Positions 26,488 to 35,952 are shown, counted from the stretch's first letter. The stretch is 64,000 nucleotides of DNA from UBA2231 sp964415175 (GCA_964415175.1 CAYPYG010000004.1:1-64000); one strand, 5' to 3'. Made by a program: numbers and translations. Notes: generated by a model from the sequence alone, not told the origin.

Positions 26488-27567
26488 TCAGGGATAAAGA
26501 TAGTCCCTGTCGAAAGAGACCAGCACGGGCTGGTAGACGGAAGGGTCCATGTAGATCACATGGACCCTTTTTTCGTCCCGCCAGATCTCTTTCGCGGAGT
26601 AGAAGAGCTGGCCCGGCTTGGCCGGGGGGGAGTAGACGGTCTTTGCCGCCGCGCCGCGCGCCAGATGCGTGAAATCCGCGAATGTCATCATCTTGACCGA
26701 CTGTTCGCGCGAGCTCATGTAGAAGACGGTGTATTCTTTGCGGGCGGGGTCCCAGGTCAGAGAGACCTCCCCTCCCATATCGTCGAAGAACAGCGCGGGC
26801 TCTCCCCGGCCCCATTTCCCCGACGGCAGCAGGCGCTCGTAGGCGTCCGCGCTCTCTATCTTCCGCTTTTTGACCCGCAGGAAGCAGAGGGCGTCGAAGT
26901 TCCCGTCGCCGGCCCGGGCCGCCCGGGAGGCGAGGTAGAGATAGCCCTTGCGTTCGACGACGCCGTCCCCGGCGATGAAGCCGGGCAGGTTGAAGCCCTT
27001 CACCCGCTCGAATGCCATATCGGCCGGGGGGAAGTCCTTGCCTATCCGCGCCCTGGCCAGGCCGGTACCCAGCGGCCGGAACGCCATCGGCCCTTTTTCG
27101 CGCTCCAGGTCTATGTCCATGAAATAGACATAGAGGGAGCGCTTCACCTGCGCGCCGCCGGCGGCCCAGAGCCGCTTCACGAAAGGGTTCTCCCCGTCGA
27201 GATAGGGGACGGGCTGGGAGACCTTGCCTTCCTTCATGAAGAATTTGAACTTCAGCGCGGCCAGGGGCGCGGCGGAAGACGGCATTGCGGTCCAGGCGGC
27301 GGTATTTGGCGGCATGGCCTTCATGTCGGCCGCGTCGGAGAAGTTGACCGTGGCCGTCGTGACCACGGGGCCTTTCCAGTCGCCCAGTATGGTATCGCCG
27401 AAGGTCCAGAAGAGGAACTTCCGCCCGTCGGGCGTCCTGACGGGTATCGGGGTCACGCCGTCCTGGCCGAGCACCGCTTCCAGCCGCGAGGGGGCGAAGA
27501 CGCCCAGGTTCTCCGGCTGCGCCGAAGCGGGCGCGGCCAGAAGAGCCGCCAGCATAAGTGCCTTCAT
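26488..27567 (-). CDS. Exported beta-propeller-like protein (DUF4185-type)
   Basis: A 359-residue exported protein (signal peptide ALMLAALLAAPASA). Its repeated short beta motifs, FWTFGDTILGDW near residue 55, PALFFDDMGGEVSLTWDP and EYTVFYMSSREQ, resemble DUF4185 or glycosidase-like five-bladed propellers. No substrate can be assigned. The ATG at 27567 was chosen because GAGGTG lies just upstream; a GTG two codons earlier is in frame. The start is 3 nt after the stop of the M1-M28 peptidase gene, so they are co-transcribed. Confidence 0.6.
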   Translation of the reverse strand: MKALMLAALLAAPASAQPENLGVFAPSRLEAVLGQDGVTPIPVRTPDGRKFLFWTFGDTILGDWKGPVVTTATVNFSDAADMKAMPPNTAAWTAMPSSAAPLAALKFKFFMKEGKVSQPVPYLDGENPFVKRLWAAGGAQVKRSLYVYFMDIDLEREKGPMAFRPLGTGLARARIGKDFPPADMAFERVKGFNLPGFIAGDGVVERKGYLYLASRAARAGDGNFDALCFLRVKKRKIESADAYERLLPSGKWGRGEPALFFDDMGGEVSLTWDPARKEYTVFYMSSREQSVKMMTFADFTHLARGAAAKTVYSPPAKPGQLFYSAKEIWRDEKRVHVIYMDPSVYQPVLVSFDRDYLYP

Positions 27568-27569
27568 GT

Positions 27570-30500
27570 TCACCTCTCCGAGAACTTAATTTTTACTTCG
27601 CGGGAGCCGGCGTCTCCCTCTACCGTAAGGGAGGCCATGTCGCCGGGACTGAAGGCGGAAATGGCCGCGGAATAGTCGCGCAGGCCTTTGACGGCCTTTC
27701 CGTCCACGGCTTTGACCGTCTCGCCGGGTTTTACCCCGGCCGCGGCCAGCGGCGAGCCGGGAGTTATATCGGCGGCGCGCACTCCCTCCCCCTGGTAAGC
27801 GAAGTCGGGCACCAGTCCGGTCGATACTTTGCGGAATTGTACCGGGACACCATGCCGCATGGTGTCCCCCGCCGATGCCGCGGGCGCCCCGCTCCCCGAC
27901 GGCCGGGTTATGAACGGGGCGGTCCCGGCCAGGTAGTCGGTGATCTCGCGGACGAACTCCGCGGCGCGGGCCATCCCCTTGTAGTCGAGTTTCTCCGGCG
28001 TGTCCGTCGGTTTGTGATAGTCCGGGTCGGCCCCGGAGAAGAGCTGTATCGCCGGCACGCCCGCTTCGATGAAAGAGACCTGGTCGCTGGAATCCAGTTC
28101 CTCCTTGACGATGCGGTGCGGCAGGCCGGTCACGAAAGAGCAGCCGCGCAGTATATGGGGCCATTTGTCGGACGAGGCGGCCCCCAGCGCCAGCGGGCCT
28201 TCTTTGCCGGCCTTGCCGACGGTGTCCAGGTTGACGGCGGCGTTGAACTTAGCCAGCCGCTCCGCTCCGAGATCCTTTACGAAAGCTTTCGAGCCCAGGC
28301 GTCCCTCTTCCTCACCGTCGAAAGCGATGAAGAGCAGGCTGCGTTCGGGAGGGTTGGCCGCGTAATGGCGGGCCAGGCCGAGCATGACGGCCAGGCCCGA
28401 GGCATTGTCGTTGGCGCCCGGGAAGCTCCGGCCGTCGGCGGGCGCGAGATGGTCGTAATGCGCGGAGACGGCGACGAATTCGTCCGGGGCGGCCTTGCCG
28501 GGGACCACTCCGGCTATGTTGACCAGTGAGCGTCCCCCGTTCTCAGCGGCCGGGCGGAAAGAGCCTTCGAAAGGCGCGAGGCCGGCTTCTCTGAATTCCC
28601 TTTCGATCAGGTCCGCCGCCTTCCACAGGCCCGCGGAGCCGGGGCCGCGCCCGCCTTCGAGCGAAGCTATCTCCTCCACGGTCCTTTTGAGAGCGGCCGG
28701 GCTGAACAGCGGGGCGGGTTCGCCCAGGGGAGCGCGCGGGGACTGGAGGGGCGCGGGACCCGTCCCTTTCTTCAGCGCTTTGACCAGCGGGGAGCCGGCC
28801 GGCCGCCAGGTCCCGGTCTTCACGGCGTTCATTTCCCCGTCGAAGACCAGCCAGGAGTATTTGCCGTAATGCGGCAGCTTGGCGGCCAGGCGGTCGAGCC
28901 CCGCGGCCGCGCGCGAAAGTATCAGAGCGGACGGCGGTTCTCCGGGGCGGGTCAGTACGAAGGTGTGCCCTTCCAGCGGGAAGTCATCTCCTCCGATGCG
29001 GATCCGGTCCCGCGCGCGCTCCACCCCCTGGTCCTTCAGGCCGGAAAAGAAGTTCCGGGCCGTTCTTTCGCCGGGGGAGGAAGCCAGGAACCAGGCGGGG
29101 GCGGCCGGGAGAGGGCCCGAGGGCAGCTCCATGATCACGGGCCTGTTGGAAGGGTCCTTGTCCCAGGCCGCGGTCAGGGGCGCCCAGTCCCCGCCTCCGG
29201 CGGGAACGAGTATGACGGGGGAGGAGGCTCCGAGGACGCGGGAGAGGGACGCCGGGGTCTCCTCGGGAGAGACCTTGCGGAAAACGTCGAACTCCGGATC
29301 TATCTCGACGGCCAGGGGCTCCGCGGGATAGTCGAAGGAGAAGACCGCGGCGGCGGAATCCAGGCGCACGGTCTCCAGCGCCGCTTCACCGCCCTTCAGC
29401 GTCACGCGCAGCGGGAGATCGAGTTCGTAAACCTCGCCGGGGCCGGACTGGACCAGCCGCAGCCGCAGGCTCCAGGTCTTTCCCCTGCGTCGGGCCGAGA
29501 CGCTCTCCAGGCCTATCTCCGGCGCCCCGGCCCGTTCCGTCCACTGCGCGAAGAAGCGCTCCAGGTCCGAGGCGGAAGCCCTTTCGAAGGCCGCGCGCAG
29601 GTCGCCGAAGGCGGCGGTCGTGAACTTGTTCGCCGAGTAGAATTCGCGCAGGCCCTCGCGGAATGTCCGGTCGCCCAGTTTCAGCCGGAGCATGTGGTAC
29701 ATCATCAGCGCCTTGCCGTAGCCGACGGCCTCCGAGGCCGAGGAGTGGCGGGAGCGGAATTCCGTCAGGGGGAAATCCTTCCCGTCCCTGACGTAGTCGG
29801 CGTATTTCTGCAGGGCCGTCCGCCGGTATTCGGTCCCGCGGCCGTTGCGTTCCGCTATAAGGTGGTCCGCGAGGTAGGCTGTCAGGCCCTCGCACCAGTT
29901 GCCTTTGTCGTAATCCACGAAGACGCCGTTGCCCCACCAGTTGTGCAGTACCTCGTGCGGATAGGAGGAGTTGAGTATGAAGGGGAGGCGGATCACTTTC
30001 GGGCCGAGGAGGGTGAAAGAAGGCATGCCGTAGCCGGTCTCCCAGAAATTCTCGACGAGCGCGAACTTGGCGTAGGGATAGGGCCCGATCATTTCCGAAT
30101 ACATGGCGGAGTACGAAGCGGCCGTCTCCATGTACTTGCGCGCCAGGCCCGGGTCCGGTTCCCGCAGGAAGGTCTGCCAGGTCACGCCGTCCTTTTTCAT
30201 GGAATACTCGGTGAAGCGGCCGCAGACCAGCGTTATATCGTCCTGCGGGTTCTCCTCGGTCCAGACGGAGACGGAGGCTTTCCCGCCCGCGGCATGCGAG
30301 GTCCTGGCCCCGCCGGAGACCGACGACCAGCCGGGAGGCAGGGAGACGCGCAGCGAATAGCGGACGGTCTCGTCCGCGGAGCGGGGATAGAAACCGGAAG
30401 CGCCGGAGAGATAGCAGCCGGACGAAGATATCACTCCCGCCGTCTCCGAGAAGGAGCGCGCGTATTCCTGCGCCTGTTCGCGCAGGCCGTGCGAGATGCG

Positions 30501-30836
30501 GCCCCCGTAGGAGAGGCGGAAAGAGTTCGCGCCGGGGGGGAGGGAGACGCGGAAGCGCTCCATGGGAGCGCCTCCCTCTTCGCCGTTGATGGCGGAACCG
30601 CCCGGCCCGCCGCCCCCCGGAAGCTTTTCCAGGGCGTAGCCGTCGGGCGAGACGGGGGCCAGGCCGGCGTGTAGGGAGAATTCGAAACTCCCGGCCGGCG
30701 CGGGGAGCGTTACGGCGTCCGAGGCGCGGAAAGTCCCGTTTTCCGGGGAGAGCTCCAGGCGCAGGTCGTGGCGCACGGCGCCGGCGGCCAGCGCGGAAGC
30801 GGGGAGCAGGATGGCGAGAGCGGCGGCGAGTTTCAT
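27570..30836 (-). CDS. M1 aminopeptidase-like, M28 peptidase and PDZ fusion protein
   Basis: A 1088-residue exported protein (signal peptide residues 1-18). The N-terminal half is an M1-family peptidase with the zinc motif HEVLHNWWGN near residue 292 and the third ligand in NWCEGLTAYLADH. The second half is an M28 peptidase: SAHYDHLAP near 790, then PGANDNASGLAVM and FIAFDGEEEGRLGS, which supply the two-zinc site. A PDZ-like domain closes the protein (DITPGSPLAAAGVKPGETV). Two full peptidase units in one chain suggest sequential trimming of extracellular peptides. A perfect palindrome is embedded in the linker before the PDZ domain (27844-27868). RBS CGGAGG precedes the ATG. Confidence 0.88.
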   Translation of the reverse strand: MKLAAALAILLPASALAAGAVRHDLRLELSPENGTFRASDAVTLPAPAGSFEFSLHAGLAPVSPDGYALEKLPGGGGPGGSAINGEEGGAPMERFRVSLPPGANSFRLSYGGRISHGLREQAQEYARSFSETAGVISSSGCYLSGASGFYPRSADETVRYSLRVSLPPGWSSVSGGARTSHAAGGKASVSVWTEENPQDDITLVCGRFTEYSMKKDGVTWQTFLREPDPGLARKYMETAASYSAMYSEMIGPYPYAKFALVENFWETGYGMPSFTLLGPKVIRLPFILNSSYPHEVLHNWWGNGVFVDYDKGNWCEGLTAYLADHLIAERNGRGTEYRRTALQKYADYVRDGKDFPLTEFRSRHSSASEAVGYGKALMMYHMLRLKLGDRTFREGLREFYSANKFTTAAFGDLRAAFERASASDLERFFAQWTERAGAPEIGLESVSARRRGKTWSLRLRLVQSGPGEVYELDLPLRVTLKGGEAALETVRLDSAAAVFSFDYPAEPLAVEIDPEFDVFRKVSPEETPASLSRVLGASSPVILVPAGGGDWAPLTAAWDKDPSNRPVIMELPSGPLPAAPAWFLASSPGERTARNFFSGLKDQGVERARDRIRIGGDDFPLEGHTFVLTRPGEPPSALILSRAAAGLDRLAAKLPHYGKYSWLVFDGEMNAVKTGTWRPAGSPLVKALKKGTGPAPLQSPRAPLGEPAPLFSPAALKRTVEEIASLEGGRGPGSAGLWKAADLIEREFREAGLAPFEGSFRPAAENGGRSLVNIAGVVPGKAAPDEFVAVSAHYDHLAPADGRSFPGANDNASGLAVMLGLARHYAANPPERSLLFIAFDGEEEGRLGSKAFVKDLGAERLAKFNAAVNLDTVGKAGKEGPLALGAASSDKWPHILRGCSFVTGLPHRIVKEELDSSDQVSFIEAGVPAIQLFSGADPDYHKPTDTPEKLDYKGMARAAEFVREITDYLAGTAPFITRPSGSGAPAASAGDTMRHGVPVQFRKVSTGLVPDFAYQGEGVRAADITPGSPLAAAGVKPGETVKAVDGKAVKGLRDYSAAISAFSPGDMASLTVEGDAGSREVKIKFSER
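27844..27868. repeat. Perfect 25-bp palindrome inside a coding linker
   Basis: Arms GGGACACCATGC and GCATGGTGTCCC flank one base. It is read in frame as part of GDTMRHGVPVQF between the M28 and PDZ domains. The GGGACAC start is shared with the palindrome at 9603-9646, so both may belong to a REP-like family. Confidence 0.65.
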
Positions 30837-30854
30837 GGTTCCTCCGGGATATAT

Positions 30855-30862
30855 ATTATAAT
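30855..30862. promoter_or_regulatory. Overlapping divergent -10 boxes
   Basis: ATTATAAT contains TATAAT on both strands: plus at 30857-30862 for deoB and minus at 30855-30860 for the peptidase fusion. Both genes have good Shine-Dalgarno sites further down. Confidence 0.6.
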
Positions 30863-30897
30863 TTTATACCTGAGAACTGACTTCGCCGGAGGAAGAC

Positions 30898-32133
30898 ATG
30901 GCAAAGAGATCCCCTGTGGCCCTTGTGGTGGTGCTCGACGCGGTCGGGCTGTCCACGCTCGAATATCTCATGGACAATTACAAAGGCAAACCGAAGTTCC
31001 CCAACCTGGTCCGGCTGGGCCTGGCCGACATAATGCCGGAGCGGTTCCGCTCCCGGCTGGCCGGCCGCCGCGGCTCCGGCTCCTACGCGGCGCGCGCCGC
31101 GCAGGTCTCGGCCACGGCCGACAGCCTGGTCGGCCACCGCGAGATGATGGGCGTCCTCGACGACCGCACCTACGACCTCTTCGAGAACGGTTTCTCGGCG
31201 GATTATCTCCGGGAGCTCGAGCGCCGCATCGGCCGCAAGACCTTCTACAATAAGATGGCCGGCGGCATGGAGGCCATAGAGCTCAACGCCGACGAGCACG
31301 AACGCACCGGCAGCCCCATCGCCTACGCCAGCAAATGCGACCCGCTGATACAGCTGGCGATGAACGAGAAGGTCATCCCCGTCGCCGAGCAGCACAAGAT
31401 AGCCGATACCGCCTTCGCGCTGGCGATGGAGATGGGCATACCGATAACCCGCGCCATAGCGCGCAGCTATATCCGCGGCGCCGGCGGCGAGATCGTCCGC
31501 ACCTCCAACCGACACGACGCCGTGCTGCCGATAGGGAGGAAGACGCTGGTCGAGCTCCTTCAGGAGAACGACGTCTGGACCTGCGCCGTCGGCAAGACCA
31601 GCGACCTGGTAAATGTCAGCTACAACGAGAAGATCAAGCTCAACCGCGCGGCTTTCCTCGATCCGCGGCTCGGGCTGCGCTTCGTCCACCCGAAGAAAAA
31701 GGACACCAACCTATATTCCGTGCAGGGGACGGTCAACGCGCTGGAGGCCGCGAAGGCGGTCTACCGCCCCAAGGGGACCTTCGTTTTCGCCAACCTGGTC
31801 GACACCGACAGCGTCTACGGCCACACCCGCGACATAGCCGGCGCCGTGAAATGCGTGGAGGAGTTCGACCGGACCCTGCCGCTGCTGGAGAAGCGCCTGG
31901 AGAAGGGAGACCTGCTGGTCATAACCGCCGACCACGGGATGGAGCACCGCGCCGATTACGGCTACCATTCCAACGAGCCGCTGCCCCTGCTGGCGGAGCG
32001 CAAGGGCTTCGCGAAGGGACTGGGGCTGAGGACCGGCGGCTCGCCGGGCCTGACCGAGGTCGGGCACCTGGTCTCCCAGGTGTTCGGCGTGGAGAAGCAG
32101 TTCCTGGCGATGGTCGCGGAACAGAAGAAATAA
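30898..32133 (+). CDS. deoB: Phosphopentomutase
   Basis: A 411-residue alkaline-phosphatase-superfamily enzyme that interconverts ribose (or deoxyribose) 1- and 5-phosphates, with two Mn ions. Metal and phospho-acceptor segments are VVVLDAVGLST at the start, SATADSLVGHREMMG with the phosphorylated threonine, FANLVDTDSVYGHTRD, and VITADHGMEHRADYGYHSNE near the end. GGAGGAAG precedes the ATG. With nupC and adenine deaminase it fits a nucleoside salvage role. A strong terminator follows. Confidence 0.9.
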   Translation: MAKRSPVALVVVLDAVGLSTLEYLMDNYKGKPKFPNLVRLGLADIMPERFRSRLAGRRGSGSYAARAAQVSATADSLVGHREMMGVLDDRTYDLFENGFSADYLRELERRIGRKTFYNKMAGGMEAIELNADEHERTGSPIAYASKCDPLIQLAMNEKVIPVAEQHKIADTAFALAMEMGIPITRAIARSYIRGAGGEIVRTSNRHDAVLPIGRKTLVELLQENDVWTCAVGKTSDLVNVSYNEKIKLNRAAFLDPRLGLRFVHPKKKDTNLYSVQGTVNALEAAKAVYRPKGTFVFANLVDTDSVYGHTRDIAGAVKCVEEFDRTLPLLEKRLEKGDLLVITADHGMEHRADYGYHSNEPLPLLAERKGFAKGLGLRTGGSPGLTEVGHLVSQVFGVEKQFLAMVAEQKK

Positions 32134-32153
32134 CCCTCTGACCCGGGAAAGAA

Positions 32154-32188
32154 AGAGCCCCGCCGGCTTTCCGGCGGGGCTCTTTTTT
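32154..32188 (+). terminator. Strong intrinsic terminator after deoB
   Basis: A 13-bp stem, AGAGCCCCGCCGG with CCGGCGGGGCTCT around CTTT, is followed directly by a T run. The preceding A run makes it usable from the opposite strand too. Confidence 0.88.
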
Positions 32189-32219
32189 GCCGCAAGGGGG
32201 CGCGGTCGCGCCGTCCCGG

Positions 32220-33347
32220 CTATTCCCGCTCCGCCTCGTAGTCCGGGTTGACGAAGGCGCGGTAGGAAAGGGGGGTGAGCGCGGCCCAGTTGTAGCGGTT
32301 AGACGGGTTCCACAGTATCCAGCTGCCGACGTAATTGCGGCGCGAGGCGATGAGCTGGGCGCGGACCTCGCGCGGGCCGTAATCGTGGCGCAGCGAGAAA
32401 TCCTGCAGGTAGGGGCGGACCTTGTCGAAATCGAATCCCAGCCGCTCCCTGGCGTCGCGCAGGCCCCTGTCTATGACCTTGAAAGGCTCGGCGTCCGGAT
32501 TCCTGATCTTGTATTCGCCCGGATTATAATGCGACGGGTACATCATCGGGTAGATATAGTCGGTGTTCTCGGCCAGCGAATGTATGCTCTGGCCTATCCC
32601 CATGTCGCCTTTGGAGGAGGTGGTCAGGCCGAAGATGGCGGCCGAGAGTTTTACTTTTTTCGGGAGCTTTTTCCGGGCGTAGGAGAGGAAGTCCGCAAGA
32701 TTGGCCACGGCCGAGGCCGGGCTGTGGGGTCTGGAATAGCGGCAGAGCGAGGTGTCACCTTCGGTCGGATAGCGGATATAGTCGAACTGTATCTCGTCGA
32801 AGCCCAGCTCCGCCGCGCGGAGGGCCACGCCGACGACATAGTCGCGCACTTCCCTGTTATAAGGGTCCACCCAGGTGGCGCCGTTGCCGGCCCGCCAGGG
32901 CGCGCCCGACGGCGTCTTCACGGCCAGGTCCGGGCGCGACACGGGCAGCAGGCGGTCATGGAAAGCCACTACGCGGGCTATGGTGTAGATCCCCGCTTCC
33001 CGGAAATCGGCGAGCATCTCCTCCGGCCTGGGAATGGCCGGCGTATAGGTGCCGTACTTGTGCGCCAGCGGCACGCCGGGTATATAGACCTTGCCGTCGG
33101 TCTCCTTCACGGCCACGGCGACGGCGTTTATGACGGAGCCGCGGATCCTGGCGATCGTCTGCCCGCGCAGTTTCCTGGAGCCCGCGCCCCAGGAGGTGAG
33201 GTGTATCCCGCGTATATGCCCGGGGGAAGCGAGAAGCGCCTCGTAATGCGAGGTGGCGGGAGGCGCGAGGGCGGCCCCGCGGACCTGGGCGGCCAGCGGG
33301 GCCGGGAACAGGACCAGAACGGCGGAGCAGAGGGCTTTCAGGCTCAT
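32220..33347 (-). CDS. Putative glycoside hydrolase (DUF4015)
   Basis: A 375-residue exported protein (signal peptide ALCSAVLVLFPAPLAAQ). It matches the DUF4015 TIM-barrel type: RGIHLTSWGAG at the first strand, GFDEIQFDYIRYPTEGD in the middle and DYIYPMMYPSHYNPGEY later. The acidic residues in EIQFDYIRYP are probable catalytic or ligand residues. It probably acts on polysaccharide outside the cytoplasm. A TAAAAT -10 box (33356-33361) ends 8 nt before the ATG, so the transcript is probably leaderless. It is divergent from pullulanase, which fits a glucan-related function. Confidence 0.82.
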   Translation of the reverse strand: MSLKALCSAVLVLFPAPLAAQVRGAALAPPATSHYEALLASPGHIRGIHLTSWGAGSRKLRGQTIARIRGSVINAVAVAVKETDGKVYIPGVPLAHKYGTYTPAIPRPEEMLADFREAGIYTIARVVAFHDRLLPVSRPDLAVKTPSGAPWRAGNGATWVDPYNREVRDYVVGVALRAAELGFDEIQFDYIRYPTEGDTSLCRYSRPHSPASAVANLADFLSYARKKLPKKVKLSAAIFGLTTSSKGDMGIGQSIHSLAENTDYIYPMMYPSHYNPGEYKIRNPDAEPFKVIDRGLRDARERLGFDFDKVRPYLQDFSLRHDYGPREVRAQLIASRRNYVGSWILWNPSNRYNWAALTPLSYRAFVNPDYEAERE

Positions 33348-33355
33348 ACGGATAT

Positions 33356-33365
33356 ATTTTACAAT
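33356..33365. promoter_or_regulatory. Overlapping divergent -10 boxes (DUF4015 hydrolase / pulA)
   Basis: TAAAAT on the minus strand (33356-33361) and TACAAT on the plus strand (33360-33365) share two bases. Start codons lie 8 nt and 6 nt beyond them, leaving no room for ribosome binding sites. Confidence 0.6.
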
Positions 33366-33371
33366 TTCGCC

Positions 33372-35855
33372 ATGAATAAAAGAGCGGGCTTCTTACTGGC
33401 GGGGGTTATCTCTATGGCTTTCAACGTTCACGCATTTGAGAAGACATCGGTGCACTATTCGCGCCTCTCCGGCGACTACGACGGCTGGCAGCTCTGGGTC
33501 TGGGACGCGCAGGATAACAGGCCGGGTTTCCCCGTCGAGCCTTCCGGCCGCGACTCTTTCGGCCTGGTCTTCGAACTGGACCTGGCCTCCTCCGGACTGG
33601 CCGGGAAAAAAACAGGCCTGCTGCCGCGCCTGCGCGAGTGGGAGGACAAGGACTCCCCCGACCGTTTCGTCATCGCCGGCGAGGACCCCGACATGTTCAT
33701 CCGCCAGGGCGTCCCGGAGGTCTTCGACGAACTCCCGGCGTTCACCACCGCTTTCGTCCACGCGCGCTTCACCGGCGACTCCTCCGTGACGGCGGCTTTC
33801 AATACCCCGGTGGACGAGGCTTTCGTGCGCGCCCAGGAGTTCGTTCTGGCGGGGGCCGGGACGAAGTACCGCCCGGCGGGAGTTCACCTATCCTCCCGCT
33901 ATTCCCCGTCGGCCAGGCTGGACTTCGGGCCCGGGTTCGCCGTGCCGGCCGAAGCCAGGGTGATGGGGACTTTCACGCTGACGGGAAAGATCGGCTCGCG
34001 GCCCGTGGACCCGGGCGCCGCCCTCGACGCGCCCCCTTTCCGCCACGAGGGTTTCCTGGGGGCGCAAACTTCCCCGAAAGGTTCCCGCTTCGCGGCCTTC
34101 GCTCCGGGAGCCGAATCGGTGACGGCCCTGATCTACCGCGGACCGAAAGGGGGCCACCAGGCCGAGATACGCATGGAGCACAGGGGGGGAGGCCTCTGGG
34201 AAGGCCGTTCCGACGAGGACCTCACCGGCAGGTACTATAAGTACGGGGTCAGCCGCGACGGCGGTTACGCCGAGGTGCTCGATCCCTACGCCGGCAGCGT
34301 CACCGCCCACGACGGCCGCGCGCTGCTGCACGGCCCGCTGCCCCCGCCCACGGAAGGCCCCACCTTCCCGGCCGAGGATACGGTGCTTTACGAGGTCCAT
34401 ATCCGGGACCTGACGATCGACGGGTTCTCCGGCGTGAAAGAGAAGGGCAAGTACCTGGGCTTCGCCGAGTCCGGCACGCGGCATCCTTCGTATCCCGACC
34501 TGAAGACGGCGCTCGACCACCTGGAGGAGCTCGGCGTCAACGCCGTGCATATCCTGCCCTTCCAGGACTTCGAGAACGACGAGGCGGACCCGCGCTACGA
34601 CTGGGGCTATATGCCGGTCAACTTCAACTCCCCCGAGGGCTGGTACGCGACCCGCACCGACGACGATTCCCGCCGCCGCGAGGCCAAGGCGATGATAGAC
34701 GCCGTCCACGCCAGGGGGATGAAGGTGATCATGGACGTGGTCTACAACCACACGGCCGAGACCGGGGGGAAGAGGTTCAATTTCGCCGGCCTCGCCGGGA
34801 ATTATTTCTACCGGCTGAAGGACGACGGGACCTTCTACAACGGCTCGGGCTGCGGCAACGAGTTCCGCAGCGAGTCGCCGATGGGCCGCCGCTTCATCCT
34901 CGACAGCCTGAAGCGCTGGGTCACCGAATACGGCGTGGACGGCTTTCGTTTCGACCTGATGGGGCTCATCGACCTGGAGACCGCGGAACTGATAGCCGCC
35001 GAGCTGAAGAAGCTGAAACCGTCGATACTCGTCTACGGCGAACCCTGGAAGGCGGGGGACAGTCCCGTCGACGGCGTGAAGAAGGGCAGTCAGCGCGGCA
35101 AGGGCTACTCGGTCTTCAACGACGACCTGCGGGACGCGCTCAAGGGCAGCGTCTTCGAGGTGACGGACCTGGGCTATGTGCAGGCCGGCAATTACCGCGA
35201 CAAGGTCATGCGCGGCATAAAGGGCTCGATAGACGATTTCGCCGACGGGCCGCTGGAGACGCTCAACTATGTCAGCTGCCATGATAATCACACGCTGTGG
35301 GACCGCATCGACCTGTCGGCGAAGGACGCTTCCGCCGACGAGAAGGTGCGCATGGACAAACTGGCGCAGGCCGTGGTCTTCACCTCGCAGGGCATCCCCT
35401 TCCTGCACGCCGGGGAGGAATTCCTGCGCACCAAAAAGGGCGAGCATAATTCCTACAACCTCCCCGACGACATCAACGGACTGGACTGGACGGCCAAGAA
35501 GAGGAACCACGGCGTCTTCCGGTTCTACCGCGACCTGATAGCTATGCGCAATGCGCACCCCGCCTTCCGGCTGCGCACGGCGGCGGAGGTGCGCGAGAAC
35601 CTGCGCTTCTTCGAGGAGCAGGGAGCCAAGGTCCCGCATCCGGCCATCGCCTACACCCTCGACGGGGAGGCCGCCGGGGACGCCTGGAAGAAGATCACCG
35701 TGCTGATAAACCCTTCGCGGAAACCGGCCAGGATAAAACTCCCTCCCGGCCGGCACGCGCTGGTCTTCGACGGGGCGGGACTCGTCGCCGACCCGCCGGA
35801 ACACAAGGACCATATATCGGTGCCGCCGATAACGCTGCTTGTCCTCCGTCAGTAG
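33372..35855 (+). CDS. pulA: Type I pullulanase, exported
   Basis: An 827-residue GH13 debranching enzyme that cuts alpha-1,6 links in pullulan and glycogen. After a signal peptide, residues 25-130 are a pullulanase-associated starch-binding domain (HYSRLSGDYDGWQLWVWD). A CBM48-like region and the catalytic barrel follow. The family motif is YDWGYMPVNF near residue 409. Nucleophile Asp is in GFRFDLMG (about 526), acid-base Glu in VYGEPW (about 556) and the third Asp in SCHDNHTLWD (about 638). The ATG at 33372 begins the signal peptide and lies 6 nt after a -10 box. A much longer in-frame extension upstream has no support. Confidence 0.93.
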   Translation: MNKRAGFLLAGVISMAFNVHAFEKTSVHYSRLSGDYDGWQLWVWDAQDNRPGFPVEPSGRDSFGLVFELDLASSGLAGKKTGLLPRLREWEDKDSPDRFVIAGEDPDMFIRQGVPEVFDELPAFTTAFVHARFTGDSSVTAAFNTPVDEAFVRAQEFVLAGAGTKYRPAGVHLSSRYSPSARLDFGPGFAVPAEARVMGTFTLTGKIGSRPVDPGAALDAPPFRHEGFLGAQTSPKGSRFAAFAPGAESVTALIYRGPKGGHQAEIRMEHRGGGLWEGRSDEDLTGRYYKYGVSRDGGYAEVLDPYAGSVTAHDGRALLHGPLPPPTEGPTFPAEDTVLYEVHIRDLTIDGFSGVKEKGKYLGFAESGTRHPSYPDLKTALDHLEELGVNAVHILPFQDFENDEADPRYDWGYMPVNFNSPEGWYATRTDDDSRRREAKAMIDAVHARGMKVIMDVVYNHTAETGGKRFNFAGLAGNYFYRLKDDGTFYNGSGCGNEFRSESPMGRRFILDSLKRWVTEYGVDGFRFDLMGLIDLETAELIAAELKKLKPSILVYGEPWKAGDSPVDGVKKGSQRGKGYSVFNDDLRDALKGSVFEVTDLGYVQAGNYRDKVMRGIKGSIDDFADGPLETLNYVSCHDNHTLWDRIDLSAKDASADEKVRMDKLAQAVVFTSQGIPFLHAGEEFLRTKKGEHNSYNLPDDINGLDWTAKKRNHGVFRFYRDLIAMRNAHPAFRLRTAAEVRENLRFFEEQGAKVPHPAIAYTLDGEAAGDAWKKITVLINPSRKPARIKLPPGRHALVFDGAGLVADPPEHKDHISVPPITLLVLRQ

Positions 35856-35862
35856 GCGGGGC

Positions 35863-35892
35863 CGCGCAAGCCCGCTATGCGCGGCTTGTATG
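35863..35892 (+). repeat. Dispersed hairpin module, second copy
   Basis: CGCGCAAGCCCGC with its mirrored arm matches the modules at 137-166 and 61543-61572 (reverse strand). Base changes in the first and third copies keep the stem paired. Confidence 0.5.
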
Positions 35893-35909
35893 GGCCCTTT
35901 GACCCACTG

Positions 35910-35951
35910 CGGCCCGGGACTTTCGCCGCTTACGGCGGAGTTCCCGGGCCG
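35910..35951. terminator. Long hairpin after pulA
   Basis: Arms CGGCCCGGGA and TCCCGGGCCG plus an inner CGCCG/CGGCG stem form a strong hairpin between pulA and the next gene. It ends 1 nt before a TATAAT promoter box at 35953-35958. Confidence 0.5.
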
Positions 35952-35952
35952 T

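Noticed and set aside
32187..33371. In-frame upstream extension of pullulanase
   Set aside because: It is antisense to the DUF4015 gene and lies before the -10 box. The signal peptide begins at 33372.
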